64,000 nt of DNA. It comes from Methanospirillum purgamenti (GTDB taxonomy: Archaea > Halobacteriota > Methanomicrobia > Methanomicrobiales > Methanospirillaceae). Where the stretch lies: the NCBI RefSeq assembly GCF_018502485.1, contig NZ_CP075546.1. One strand, given 5' to 3'. The notes beneath the pieces are model-generated. The model searched no databases, was not told where the DNA came from, and was given only the letters and a program-made list of their open reading frames with translations. The translations under genes were made by a program, and so were the position numbers. Numbering within the stretch: position 1 is the first letter of the stretch; each line of letters opens with the position of its first letter. Shown in pieces: positions 15,235 through 25,289 of the stretch.

Positions 15235-17136
15235 ATGAAGATCGGAGCAATACTCCCGGTTCTTGCAATAATTCTCCTGTCAATAATGACGATAGGAGTT
15301 GTTGCAGAAGAGAATGTCACGGGATCCGGGTGGTACGATCAGGGGCTTGCAGCCTTTGAAAGTGAAAATTACGAAGAGGCAGTTTCAAACTTCCTGAAAG
15401 CAGTAGAAGAGAACCCAGAGGATGAACAGGCCCTGTTCAAACTTGGTGGTTCATATTTAATGTCTGGCGATGTTGAATCAGCCCTGTATGCATTCCAGAA
15501 TGTTACTACAATAAATCCTGAAAATGGGAATGCATGGAGCAATATCGGTATGATTTACCTTGTCGGTAAGGAAAAACCAGATCCAGTCCCCGCTCTTGAA
15601 GCATTGACTCAGGCAGTTGAATACACACCTGATGATGCAGGTATCTGGATTAACAAGGGAATTGCACACCTTCTTAATACAGAATCAGATTTAGCGTTAG
15701 AATCATTTAACAAGGCAATTGAGATCATGTCGGATAGTTCTCGTGCATATTACTGGAAAGGTATTACTCTCTCTGATCTCGGTCAGCCCGAAGAATCCCT
15801 GGAAGCGTATACCAAAGCAATTGAACTCAATCCTCAGTTTAAGGATGCTTTATATGCAAAAGGAATTGCAGAAAGTGCTCTTGGTAAATTTGATGAAGCA
15901 GAAGCAACTTTCAACGAAGTACTGACTATTGAAGGTGATTACTCTGAACCATTCCTTACTGTTGGCAGCGATTCTGACGTATGGGACCGGAAGGGAAGAA
16001 TTCTCTTTGAGGTTCGCAGTAACCCTGATGAAGCACTGGTTGCATTCAATAAAGCAATCGAACTCAATCCGGCAAATGCAAATGCTCTCTACTACAAGGG
16101 ACGTGTTTTATACGATCAGGATGATCTGACCGGCGCAATATCAGCATTTGACGAAGCAATTGCAGCAGATCCAACCATGGGTGTTGCACATTACTGGAAA
16201 GGTCAGGTTTACATCGACCAGAGTGACCGTTCAGGAGCAATCACAGAATTCAGAACTGCAACCGAGTTAAATCCCGGTCTTGCCGATGCATGGTACTATC
16301 TCGGTGGTCTCTTAAGTGATGAAGGTTCCTATGAAGAAGCAACCACTTCACTTGACAAAATGATTGAGATTAGGCCAGATCTTGCTGATCCTTATTATCT
16401 GAAAGGATTGACTCAGTACCAGCTTGGTAACTATCAGGATGCAGAAGATTCACTTGAACAGGCAACCATGCTTAACTCAACTCAGATGACTGACGATGAC
16501 CGATCTAAGGCATTCTATACTCTTGGATTATCAAAGGTTCAGAATGATGACAATCAGGGTGCATCTGAAGCATTTGCTGAAGCGGTCGTTCTGAATGCAT
16601 CTAATGCAGTTGCTTGGAATGACTATGGTGTTGTTCTCAATGAGCTTGATAACCATGACGAGGCTCTGAAAGCGTTTGAAGAAGCAATAGGAATTTCTGC
16701 AGAGAATGCTGAATTCCACTACAACCTGGGAACAACCCTCAATTCACTTGAAAAACCTGAGGAAGCAATAGCATCCTTTGACAAGGCAATTGAAATTGAA
16801 CCAAGTCCGCGTGCATATCTTGCAAAAGGAATGGCTCTGCTCATCCTTGAGAACTATGAAGAAGCTCTCGGTGCTTTCGAATCTGCAATTGCACTTGACG
16901 ATACAAAGGCAGACCTCTGGGCACAGAAGGCATTAACTCTCTATAAACTGAACAGAACCGATGAAGCACTAGCAGCAATAAACAAAGCACTCTCTTATGA
17001 TGAGTCCTGGCAATATGCTCTTGATCTCAAAGCTCTAATTGAAAATCCGGAAAGTGGAAACACTACCGAATTACAATCAGATGCACCAGCTTTAGAAATG
17101 AATGAGTCTGAGGAATCTTCTGAGAACTCAAACTAA
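15235..17136 (+). CDS. Exported TPR-repeat protein
   Basis: A 633-residue protein with a signal peptide (hydrophobic residues 5-23, then VVAEENVTG). Everything after that is a solenoid of roughly sixteen tetratricopeptide repeats, each with the pattern W/Y...G..L...G..EEA...F..A....P (for example YWKGITLSDLGQPEESLEAY). The tail is Ser/Glu/Asn-rich with no membrane anchor, so the protein is probably secreted or held by surface proteins. TPR arrays bind other proteins; the partner is unknown. The gene lies 88 bases before a second, cytoplasmic TPR gene in the same direction. Start is supported by GGTGA ten bases upstream. Confidence 0.85.
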   Translation: MKIGAILPVLAIILLSIMTIGVVAEENVTGSGWYDQGLAAFESENYEEAVSNFLKAVEENPEDEQALFKLGGSYLMSGDVESALYAFQNVTTINPENGNAWSNIGMIYLVGKEKPDPVPALEALTQAVEYTPDDAGIWINKGIAHLLNTESDLALESFNKAIEIMSDSSRAYYWKGITLSDLGQPEESLEAYTKAIELNPQFKDALYAKGIAESALGKFDEAEATFNEVLTIEGDYSEPFLTVGSDSDVWDRKGRILFEVRSNPDEALVAFNKAIELNPANANALYYKGRVLYDQDDLTGAISAFDEAIAADPTMGVAHYWKGQVYIDQSDRSGAITEFRTATELNPGLADAWYYLGGLLSDEGSYEEATTSLDKMIEIRPDLADPYYLKGLTQYQLGNYQDAEDSLEQATMLNSTQMTDDDRSKAFYTLGLSKVQNDDNQGASEAFAEAVVLNASNAVAWNDYGVVLNELDNHDEALKAFEEAIGISAENAEFHYNLGTTLNSLEKPEEAIASFDKAIEIEPSPRAYLAKGMALLILENYEEALGAFESAIALDDTKADLWAQKALTLYKLNRTDEALAAINKALSYDESWQYALDLKALIENPESGNTTELQSDAPALEMNESEESSENSN

Positions 17137-17223
17137 CCTTCTTTTTTCCCGAAAGTTCAACTATACTCGTGCTGATAGGTACATAATCTGCAGATACACA
17201 TCTGTAATTATTTCAGGGCCCTT

Positions 17224-19068
17224 ATGCACATGAATGAAAAAGAACTGATAATGATAAGAGCTGCTCATCATGCCAAACATGAAGAGTTCGATCTGGCACT
17301 TTCCTGTATACAGATGATTCTGGATGAAGATCCTGATGATTCCGTCGCTTGGTTTAATAAAGGATATACACTCCATTTATCCGGAAAATTAGATGAAGCA
17401 CGGGATTTGTTTCTGGAGTTGAATGAGCAATACCCGGAAAAAACAGATGTTTGTTTTGAACTTTCCCTCCTTGCAATTGATACCGGAAATCATGATGAAG
17501 CAGAAGAGTACTTAAACAAATGCATCACGCTTGAGCCATTGAGTCCACAACCACGGATAGAACTCGCAAGAATGTTGTATGAAGCTGGAGATTATGAAAG
17601 ATCAAAAGAAATTTTTACTGAAGCCCTTGTCTTTGATCCTGAAAATGGTCTTATCAGGATGTACCTGGGTTTGATATCGGTTCATTTGAAAAAACCAGAT
17701 GAGGCAGAACGTTGGTACCTGGAATCTCTGGACCATGATCCGGACAATACTGAAATCCTTTTTCATTGTGCCCGGTTATATGAGGAACTTGGAAGACGGG
17801 ATGATGAGATTAAATGTTACAATCGTCTGATTGAGATTGATCCTGAACAAATAATTCCCTGGTTGAAAAAGGGAATGATCTATCTGATCGCTGATGATCT
17901 TTCCAAAGCAGTCCTCTCTTTTCGGATGGCTGCCCGATTGGACACAGAAAGCCATCTCCCCCATCTGCTTCTTGGGCTCGTATACAACACCCTCGATAGG
18001 CATGAAGATGCGATCACCTCACTTGAAAAAGCGGTTGCATTATCTCCTGAACCAGACATTCTGTTGCAATATGGGCGTGTATTAGGTTCATCATTTCAAT
18101 ATAAGAGAGCATTGGAGATTTTTGACTCTGTACTACAGGTACGACCGGATGACAGCACTGCTGCAGAAGGATATGCCCGAACACTTTATCATCTGCACCG
18201 GTGGGAAGATCTGATTTCATTTTGTGAAGAGCGAAGAGAAGAGGATTCTGACAATCCGTTCTGGGTAACTACGATTGCACGGACTCTTGGATGGCACAAA
18301 GATGATCCAGATATGGGAATTACCATTTTAAAAGATTGGGCTGATGCTCATGTCGGGACACAGGCGTATCTGGTTCTCGCTGATCTACTCGTTCATATTG
18401 GAAGATATGATGATGCAAGGGAGACATTGTCGTCTTTGGTACATGATAATCCAGACGATATGCAGATATTATACCGGTATTCATCGCTTTTGGCACAGAT
18501 GAAAGAATTTGATCTGGCAGCTGAGCAGTTTGAAAAATTAATAGCTGAAAATCCACGGGAAGGAAACCTTGCTTATCTGGCAGGACAGGCATATGAACAG
18601 GCCGGTGATCCAGACCGGGCGATTGACCTTTTCTCAAATGCACTGATTGCAATGCCAGATAATGCGGAGGTCTGGTTAGCTCGTGCACGTGTTTTGTTTG
18701 AACTGGGTCACTTTCATGAAGCAGGTGTAAACGCTCGTCAGGCAGCAGAGCTTGATCCTGATTGGTTTGATGCATTCCTTCTAAAGGGAATGGCAGAAAT
18801 CCAGGCTGAAGAGTATGAAAAAGCTCGAATCAGCTTGACCCGTGCAACAAATCTTGATCCTGGGAATCCGGAAGGCTGGGGTTACCTGGGTGATGCTCTT
18901 CTTTTATCTGGTGAGGAACCGGTAGCAAAAATATGTTATGAACGATCACTGGCGCTTGATCCTGATGATAGTAGGGTTTTGGACGTTTATAAGACCTGCA
19001 TGAATAACCTTCTTGATCGAGCTGGAGAGGATCACCCTGAAGAACCTATATTGGATGAAAATCCGTAA
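17224..19068 (+). CDS. Cytoplasmic TPR-repeat protein
   Basis: A 614-residue protein without a signal peptide, made of some seventeen TPR units (for example AWFNKGYTLHLSGKLDEA, GWGYLGDALLLSGEEP). It starts at ATG 17224, with a second ATG two codons on. It differs from its exported neighbour in being richer in Asp/His/Arg and in irregular repeats in the middle (residues 320-400), so it is not a recent copy. Probable scaffold or assembly protein. It is followed after 95 bases by rfcS in the same direction. Confidence 0.85.
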   Translation: MHMNEKELIMIRAAHHAKHEEFDLALSCIQMILDEDPDDSVAWFNKGYTLHLSGKLDEARDLFLELNEQYPEKTDVCFELSLLAIDTGNHDEAEEYLNKCITLEPLSPQPRIELARMLYEAGDYERSKEIFTEALVFDPENGLIRMYLGLISVHLKKPDEAERWYLESLDHDPDNTEILFHCARLYEELGRRDDEIKCYNRLIEIDPEQIIPWLKKGMIYLIADDLSKAVLSFRMAARLDTESHLPHLLLGLVYNTLDRHEDAITSLEKAVALSPEPDILLQYGRVLGSSFQYKRALEIFDSVLQVRPDDSTAAEGYARTLYHLHRWEDLISFCEERREEDSDNPFWVTTIARTLGWHKDDPDMGITILKDWADAHVGTQAYLVLADLLVHIGRYDDARETLSSLVHDNPDDMQILYRYSSLLAQMKEFDLAAEQFEKLIAENPREGNLAYLAGQAYEQAGDPDRAIDLFSNALIAMPDNAEVWLARARVLFELGHFHEAGVNARQAAELDPDWFDAFLLKGMAEIQAEEYEKARISLTRATNLDPGNPEGWGYLGDALLLSGEEPVAKICYERSLALDPDDSRVLDVYKTCMNNLLDRAGEDHPEEPILDENP

Positions 19069-19163
19069 TATATAGAGTACGAGAGATCAGGGTATCTGGT
19101 CAGATGAAATCTTCACCATTCCATATTGATAGTTCAGGTACCATTCCGGAGGATATTATTGCA

Positions 19164-20135
19164 ATGGAAGAATCACATGCTATTTGGATAGAAAAATACA
19201 GGCCCAGAGTACTTGAGGATATTATTGGACAGCAGGAAATCATTGAGCGATTACGTTCCTACGTCGCTAAACGAGAGATGCCTCATCTACTCTTTACCGG
19301 AAATGCAGGGACTGGAAAGACTACAGCTGCAGTAGCATTGGCCCGTGAATTTTTTGGTGAAGACTGGCAGATGAATTTTAGGGAGCTGAATGCATCTGAT
19401 GAACGAGGTATTGACGTTGTCAGAAACCAGATCAAACAATTTGCCCGGACATCTCCGTTTGGAGCATCAACATTTAAGATTCTTTTTCTGGATGAAGCAG
19501 ATGCTCTTACCACTGATGCTCAGTCAGCTCTTCGGAGAACAATGGAGACCTACGCTCAGACTTGCCGGTTTATTTTATCGTGTAATTACTCGGCGAAGAT
19601 AATTGATCCTATCCAAAGCAGATGTGCCATTTATCGGTTCAGACCCTTAGGAAGACATGCAGTAGCTGAGATGGTCCAAAGAATTAGTGCAGATCAGAAC
19701 CTGACAGTGAGTGAAGAAGTCATCGATGCAATTTTTTATGTTGCACAAGGTGATATGCGAAAAGCCATTAATGCCCTTCAGGGAGCTGCAATACTTGGTC
19801 GTGAAATCAGCCCTCCCATGATTTTTGCCATTACTGCAACAGCACGGCCTGAGGAGATTGACGATCTTATCGATCTTAGTATTGCAGGAAATTTTCTCGG
19901 AGCTGGGAGTGCACTTCAGGCACTTCTCCATGACCGGGGTATTGCTCCCCAGGAATTGATCGGACAGTTATACCGTGCAATTATTAAACGGGATCTATCA
20001 GAGACCATTAAAGTCCGACTCATTGATGCCCTTGGTGAAACCGACTTCCGTTTATCTGAAGGAGCCGGAAGCGATATTCAGATGCAATCTCTCATCGCAA
20101 AATTTGTGATGTACTGTGGAAATAATTCAAGATAA
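19164..20135 (+). CDS. rfcS: Replication factor C small subunit
   Basis: AAA+ subunit of the clamp loader that opens PCNA onto primed DNA. Walker A GNAGTGKTT, Walker B LFLDEADAL, sensor 1 SCNYSAKI and the arginine-finger SRC are present, with the C-terminal collar domain following. I start at ATG 19164 (323 residues): GGAGG at 19148-19152 lies upstream and the protein then begins EESHAIWIEKYRPR as in other RfcS. An in-frame ATG at 19104 would add 20 atypical residues. The 3' end overlaps the first cheW by 20 bases, so this replication gene leads directly into the chemosensory run. Confidence 0.95.
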   Translation: MEESHAIWIEKYRPRVLEDIIGQQEIIERLRSYVAKREMPHLLFTGNAGTGKTTAAVALAREFFGEDWQMNFRELNASDERGIDVVRNQIKQFARTSPFGASTFKILFLDEADALTTDAQSALRRTMETYAQTCRFILSCNYSAKIIDPIQSRCAIYRFRPLGRHAVAEMVQRISADQNLTVSEEVIDAIFYVAQGDMRKAINALQGAAILGREISPPMIFAITATARPEEIDDLIDLSIAGNFLGAGSALQALLHDRGIAPQELIGQLYRAIIKRDLSETIKVRLIDALGETDFRLSEGAGSDIQMQSLIAKFVMYCGNNSR

Positions 20136-20619
20136 TTCAGGTTCCAAACCATCTGGAGACCTTGTGCCTGATTCAGACCTGTTGATATTTCTTGTTCAGG
20201 ATGTCAGAATTGGGATTCCTGCTGTCATGATTGACCATGTTTTCCGGATGGTCGCAGTAACTCCACTCCATGAGGCTCCACCAGGAATAATTGGTATTAT
20301 AAATTATCATGGTGAGATTTTTCCGGTTTTTTCTTTTAGAAAATATTTTTCGTTACAAAACAAGTCTCTTTCACCCAAAGATTATCTTCTTATCGTTCAA
20401 AGTGAGCGGTCTCTGGCCATCATTGCAGATTACATAGAGGGGGTTTTTAATTTATCTGGAGAAATTATTCCGCCCGAAAAAATTGACCCTGGAATTCAAG
20501 GTATAACCGGATTCTATCGCTGTAAAGACGGACTGCTTGTGGTTACTCATCCTCAAGATCTGATAAGTCTTACAGATCAAAAGAAAATTCAAGCAATGAA
20601 AGAATTCCTGGCAATATGA
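20116..20619 (+). CDS. cheW: CheW-like coupling protein (first)
   Basis: A 167-residue single CheW domain that links receptor to CheA. It begins at GTG 20116 inside the rfcS end. The SH3-like fold is shown by FLVQDVRIGIPAVMIDHVFRM, GIIGIINYHGEIFPVFSF and LAIIADYIEGVFNL. The neighbours cheR-TPR and a second cheW give the cheW-cheR-cheW order of Wsp-type systems (WspB-WspC-WspD). Two coupling proteins for one receptor suggests distinct sites in the array. The stop overlaps the cheR start by four bases. Confidence 0.88.
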   Translation: MEIIQDNSGSKPSGDLVPDSDLLIFLVQDVRIGIPAVMIDHVFRMVAVTPLHEAPPGIIGIINYHGEIFPVFSFRKYFSLQNKSLSPKDYLLIVQSERSLAIIADYIEGVFNLSGEIIPPEKIDPGIQGITGFYRCKDGLLVVTHPQDLISLTDQKKIQAMKEFLAI

Positions 20620-22133
20620 ATGAAAAATTTGATATAAATGTTCTAATTGAAGTTCAACAATTCATTCTTAAACACACCGGGATTCTTTTTGATGATGATC
20701 ATCTTCAGGATCTTAACCGACACTTAACCTCTGTCTGTTCGGATTTGAATATTCCATTATCATCATGTATTCATTATATGAAGGATTCATCTCTGAACAA
20801 TCAATTTGTTGATGCTCTTGTCCACCATATCACAATTGGGGAAACCTATTTTTTCAGAGATAAAAATCTGTTCTTGTATCTTCGGGATTATTTGTTTCCT
20901 GATCTCATTCAAAAAAGAAGATCTGAAGGAAAATTATTTATTCGGATATGGAGTGCTGCCTGTAGTAGTGGTGAAGAACCATATTCTCTTGCTATTCTTC
21001 TTAATCATCTTCTTTCTGATATCAATTCCTGGGACATTTACATCCTTGGTACTGATATTAACCAGAAGATGCTAGAGCGGGCACGAGTTGGAATATATTC
21101 CCGATGGTCATTTCGGGACGATCCAATCTTACCAATTGGACAATATTTTACTCCGTATCCTGATAACCGGATGAAAATTAATGAATCCATTAAAAAAATG
21201 GTACGATTTGAACGAATGAACCTCATCAGAGACACACATTTTTTTCACGGACTTGGCCCTTCATCACTTGACATAATTTTTTGCAGGAATGTTCTGATGT
21301 ATTTTTCAAAGAATCAATCCCGTGATGTTGTTTCACATCTCATATATTCGCTTCGAACAGGAGGTTTTCTAATTGTATCCCCGCAGGAAATTGGTATTGT
21401 TTCAGGACAAAAAATACAATTATTGCACCATGGATCAGTCTTTCTTCATGTTAAAAATAGTCCGAAAAAAATTGTACCTGAAAAGACTCTCGAGATGACA
21501 CCTGATTTAAATACAGATATATCCCAATTTGAAATTGAGCCCGTTAACCTAGAATTTCAGGAAGAAGAAATATCTGATGTATTTAGATCTGTTCCTGATT
21601 ATAATATCACTGATGGAGTACAACCTTCCAATAATCATTCCTTGGAAGAGAAAAATTCTTTTAATAGTTTTTTTGATGAAAATAAACTTCAGGAAACTGG
21701 TATCATAATTGAGCGTAATAGTATTGCTCAGAATAGGTTAGCATTAAAACAGATTGAGGCGATAATCAGAGAATATGCCGGAGCAAGAGAGTATGAGAAG
21801 GCACTTGGATGGAGTGAGCGGTTAATAGCACAAGATCCTTTGCACCCACGGGCATATTTATTAAAGGCAGCGATTTTAGACGAACAAGGGTTGTATGTTC
21901 AATCTTTGCAGGTTCTTCGCCAGTCTCTGTATGCAAATCCTGATTATCTTCCTGCCCACCTGGCAATTGCCGGCATCTATTCAAAGATAGGAAAACCAGA
22001 TCTTGCCAGGCATCACTATAATATCGCAGTTGACATTTTGAATATGATGGATGAGGACAAGGTTTTGGAGGAAACAGAGGGTATCTCCGCGAGCAAAATG
22101 AAAGAGATGATACATTTGTTACTAAAAGGATAA
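20616..22133 (+). CDS. cheR: CheR methyltransferase with C-terminal TPR domain
   Basis: SAM-dependent methyltransferase that methylates receptor glutamates. The 505 residues comprise the helical N-domain (1-75), the Rossmann core with RIWSAACSSGEEPYSLAIL, DIIFCRNVLMYFS and GGFLIVSPQEI (to ~270), an acidic linker (about 285-370), and TPR units at the end (AREYEKALGWSERLIAQDPL, GKPDLARHHYNIAVDIL). A TPR-tailed CheR is the hallmark of WspC-like enzymes, where the TPR substitutes for pentapeptide tethering. Start ATG overlaps the cheW stop (ATGA). Confidence 0.92.
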   Translation: MNEKFDINVLIEVQQFILKHTGILFDDDHLQDLNRHLTSVCSDLNIPLSSCIHYMKDSSLNNQFVDALVHHITIGETYFFRDKNLFLYLRDYLFPDLIQKRRSEGKLFIRIWSAACSSGEEPYSLAILLNHLLSDINSWDIYILGTDINQKMLERARVGIYSRWSFRDDPILPIGQYFTPYPDNRMKINESIKKMVRFERMNLIRDTHFFHGLGPSSLDIIFCRNVLMYFSKNQSRDVVSHLIYSLRTGGFLIVSPQEIGIVSGQKIQLLHHGSVFLHVKNSPKKIVPEKTLEMTPDLNTDISQFEIEPVNLEFQEEEISDVFRSVPDYNITDGVQPSNNHSLEEKNSFNSFFDENKLQETGIIIERNSIAQNRLALKQIEAIIREYAGAREYEKALGWSERLIAQDPLHPRAYLLKAAILDEQGLYVQSLQVLRQSLYANPDYLPAHLAIAGIYSKIGKPDLARHHYNIAVDILNMMDEDKVLEETEGISASKMKEMIHLLLKG

Positions 22134-22143
22134 TTGAGAAATT

Positions 22144-22686
22144 ATGACCGGATTATTTCAGCAGCCCGAATGTGAGGATGCTAATATTTTACTGGAACGA
22201 GCCAGATGTCTCGCAGAGCCACTTGGACAAAAAGAAAAAACAGGAGAAGGATTAGATGTACTGACATTCTGGCTCAATGGTGAACGATACTGTGTTTCGA
22301 TGAAGTATGTCCGGGAAGTTACACTATTACGAGCACTCACAACACTTCCCGGAACTCCTGATTTTATCCTGGGAATTATCAGTATACGTGGCAGGGTTGT
22401 TTCAGTAACAGATTTACGTGTTTTTTTTAATCTGCCAAGAAAAGGCCTATCTGATTATAATAAAATTATTGTGTTATCCGGAGAGGGTATGGAATTTGCT
22501 GTACTTGCAGACCAGGTAGATGGCGTCTCACATCAAATCCTCTCTCATCTTGGTCCTTTACCTGAAACAATTAGTGGAATCGGCAAAGATTTTCTTGAAG
22601 GTGTTTTTCCAGGACCTTTGATGTTAATTAAAACCGAAGCTGTACTGAGTCATCCTAAATTGGTGGTACGAAGTGCTCAGATATGA
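22144..22686 (+). CDS. cheW: CheW-like coupling protein (second)
   Basis: A 180-residue CheW with about 35 extra N-terminal residues. Conserved elements are FWLNGERYCVSMKYVREV, FILGIISIRGRVVSVTDLRVFF and FAVLADQVDGV. It differs clearly from the first CheW (20116-20619), so the two are not a recent duplication. It follows cheR by 10 bases and precedes the receptor by 116 bases, the longest gap in the run, which could hold an internal promoter. Confidence 0.9.
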   Translation: MTGLFQQPECEDANILLERARCLAEPLGQKEKTGEGLDVLTFWLNGERYCVSMKYVREVTLLRALTTLPGTPDFILGIISIRGRVVSVTDLRVFFNLPRKGLSDYNKIIVLSGEGMEFAVLADQVDGVSHQILSHLGPLPETISGIGKDFLEGVFPGPLMLIKTEAVLSHPKLVVRSAQI

Positions 22687-22802
22687 TATTTTCCTAGGTG
22701 AGAATATGGCAGTATGTAAACGGTAAAGATGAGAATTATCTGGTACGAATACGATATTGTTGAACAAAACAGTATTTGATTTTAATTGAAAAGAGGGAGT
22801 CA

Positions 22803-25277
22803 ATGAGTATTATTTCACAATTAGATAATATAAAAATTGGAAAAAAGTTAATTGGCGGATTTTTTTTTGTTATTGTCCTGATGTCTCTGGTAGTTGTTGC
22901 CTGTTTTTTAAGTGTTGATCGATTATCCATGGAAATGGATCAGCTCTATTCAGAGCAAACAGTACCTCTGATGCAGACTGGGAATATGGAATCTTCTTTA
23001 CATTCTATTCGTGCACTTGTTTTTCGTTCACTCTCTATCCCTGAAGAGCGTGAACAGGATTTTGGTCGGGTAAATACAGAAATATCAAATGTAGAATCAA
23101 TAATTGCAGATTTTAAAGATATCCCACTTAGTGATGAGCAAAAGAATATTCTCAATACATTTGAAGATCAGTGGATTAGGTATAAATCTGCCGCTCTTTC
23201 GGTATTTGAGCTTGAAAAAAGTGGAAAAGAGAAAGATGCCAGATTATCTGTTATGAATGGTGGTGAACATGCTGAGGCACGGCGGGCGACAGAATCAACA
23301 TTTTCAGCCTTGAAAGATTCACTTATTTCTGATGCTCAAAGAACTATTCATAATAGTTCAAATGAGACGAATACTCTTGCTCTAATCATGTTTACTCTCG
23401 GAGCCGGGGTAATTATTCTTTCAATAATTATTGCATTTATCCTGACCAGGAATATTACACGACCTCTTGATGAGCTGATTGAGGTTGCAACACGAATTGG
23501 ACATGGAGATAGTTCTGCTCGAATTGTTTTTCATCGGAAAGATGAGATCGGATTACTTGGAGAATCTGTCAATGATATGAGTAAAAATATCGCTCATATG
23601 GCTACTGATGCTCATTCTCTCACTGATGCAGCGGTAAGGGGAGAATTGTCTTACCGGGCTCATGCTGATGATCATGAAGGTGATTATAAAAAGATTATTT
23701 CTGGTATTAATGCAACCCTTGATGCCTATCTCAAACCGATGAAAATCACTGCATCCTTTATTGATGAAATAGCTCATGGGGAGATCCCTCAACCTCTTGA
23801 TACACCGTTTTCCGGTTCATTTGAAGAAATCAGGATTAATCTGAACAATCTTGTCACTGTTCTGAATAAAAGAAATACTGAAATTGAATTGTTAATTGAA
23901 AATGGAATTGCCGGCAATCTTGATTATCGGGTTAATGTATCTGAATATACCGGGTATAGCCGGAATATGTTTGAAGGCATTAATAAGATGCTCGATTCAA
24001 TCATTGGCCCGTTAAATGTAGCAGCAGAATATGTAGAACGAATCTCACATGGTGATGTTCCAGCCCGGATATCTGATGAATATCATGGTGATTTTAATGA
24101 AATTAAAAATAATCTGAATCAATGTATAGATGCTATCAATTATCTGATTGAAGATGCCGGGATGCTGACACAGGCAGCAATTGATGGAAGACTTGAGACC
24201 CGTGCTGACGCTGCCCGACATATGGGCGATTTCAGAAGAATAGTTGAAGGGGTCAATTCCACCCTTGATGCTGTAATTGAGCCGATACATGAAGTTATGA
24301 GGGTTTCCGGAGAATATGCAAATGGAAATTTCACTGCACGGGTGGATGAAATCCTGCATGTGAAAGGAGAATATATCACATTAAAGGATGCCCTCAACCG
24401 GATTGGAATAGAACTTTCCAGGATGATGACTGTCATCAATGAAGAGTTATATCAGGGCGTGAATGTCCTTTCATCTGCATCCACAGAAATTTTATCAGTT
24501 ACAGCTCAGTTGTCCTCCAGTACAGCAGAAACAGCATCAGCCGTGAATGAGACCTCTGCTACGGTAGAAGAAGTCAGGAAAACCACTGAAGTGACCAACC
24601 AGAAAGCGAAAAATGTTGCTGAAAAGTCTCAGGCAGTTAATCAGGTGGTGAAAAACGGTCAGGCATCTGTTGAAGAGATAATTACCGGAATGAATCACAT
24701 CAATCAGCAGATGGAATCCATTGCATCGAATGTAATCCGTCTTTCTGAACAAAGTCAGGCTATTGGGGAGATCATCGTCAGTGTGACTGACATTGCAGAA
24801 CAGTCCAATCTGTTAGCTGTCAATGCCTCTATCGAAGCTGCAAAAGCAGGTGAATTTGGGAAAGGATTTGGTGTGGTTGCACTAGAAATTAAAAGTCTTG
24901 CTGAGCAGTCAAAACAGGCGACAACGAATATCCGGAATATTTTAACTGACATTCAACGAGGAATCAGTTCTACTGTGATATCAACAGAGCAGGGAACAAA
25001 GACTGTGGCAGTCGGGATGAAACTGACAAAAGATGCTCAGGAGGCGATAGTTGTTCTTTCCCAGAGTATTGCAGATACCGCCAGGGCAGGTGTTCAGATT
25101 ACTGCTTCTAGCCAGGAACAGGTCGTTGGTATGGACCAGATATCCATCGCAATGGAAAATATCCGGACTGCTGCCCAGAATAATCTGGAAGTAACCAGAC
25201 AGGTGGAGAAGACTGCACGGGATCTTCATGATCTTGGAAATAGTCTGAAAGAAATTACCGAACGATTCAGGGTATAA
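22803..25277 (+). CDS. Methyl-accepting chemoreceptor with poly-HAMP array
   Basis: An 824-residue transducer starting at ATG 22803 (GAGGGAG at 22793-22799). TM1 is about residues 18-39, an extracytoplasmic four-helix-bundle sensor spans 40-185, TM2 about 190-215. A canonical HAMP (ITRPLDELIEVATRIGHGD) is followed by six further HAMP-like units before the signalling helices, recognisable by alternating P-x8-I.HG and TLD/GDF segments. The receptor tip EQSNLLAVNASIEAAKAGE and adaptation regions follow (560-824). Extended HAMP stacks usually convert or filter signals. Its close neighbours are cheW and cheA-REC. Confidence 0.93.
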   Translation: MSIISQLDNIKIGKKLIGGFFFVIVLMSLVVVACFLSVDRLSMEMDQLYSEQTVPLMQTGNMESSLHSIRALVFRSLSIPEEREQDFGRVNTEISNVESIIADFKDIPLSDEQKNILNTFEDQWIRYKSAALSVFELEKSGKEKDARLSVMNGGEHAEARRATESTFSALKDSLISDAQRTIHNSSNETNTLALIMFTLGAGVIILSIIIAFILTRNITRPLDELIEVATRIGHGDSSARIVFHRKDEIGLLGESVNDMSKNIAHMATDAHSLTDAAVRGELSYRAHADDHEGDYKKIISGINATLDAYLKPMKITASFIDEIAHGEIPQPLDTPFSGSFEEIRINLNNLVTVLNKRNTEIELLIENGIAGNLDYRVNVSEYTGYSRNMFEGINKMLDSIIGPLNVAAEYVERISHGDVPARISDEYHGDFNEIKNNLNQCIDAINYLIEDAGMLTQAAIDGRLETRADAARHMGDFRRIVEGVNSTLDAVIEPIHEVMRVSGEYANGNFTARVDEILHVKGEYITLKDALNRIGIELSRMMTVINEELYQGVNVLSSASTEILSVTAQLSSSTAETASAVNETSATVEEVRKTTEVTNQKAKNVAEKSQAVNQVVKNGQASVEEIITGMNHINQQMESIASNVIRLSEQSQAIGEIIVSVTDIAEQSNLLAVNASIEAAKAGEFGKGFGVVALEIKSLAEQSKQATTNIRNILTDIQRGISSTVISTEQGTKTVAVGMKLTKDAQEAIVVLSQSIADTARAGVQITASSQEQVVGMDQISIAMENIRTAAQNNLEVTRQVEKTARDLHDLGNSLKEITERFRV

Positions 25278-25289
25278 GCGGAAAGAATC

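Noticed and set aside
19104..19163. Upstream ATG of rfcS
   Set aside because: It adds 20 residues not typical of RfcS; GGAGG marks the internal ATG at 19164.
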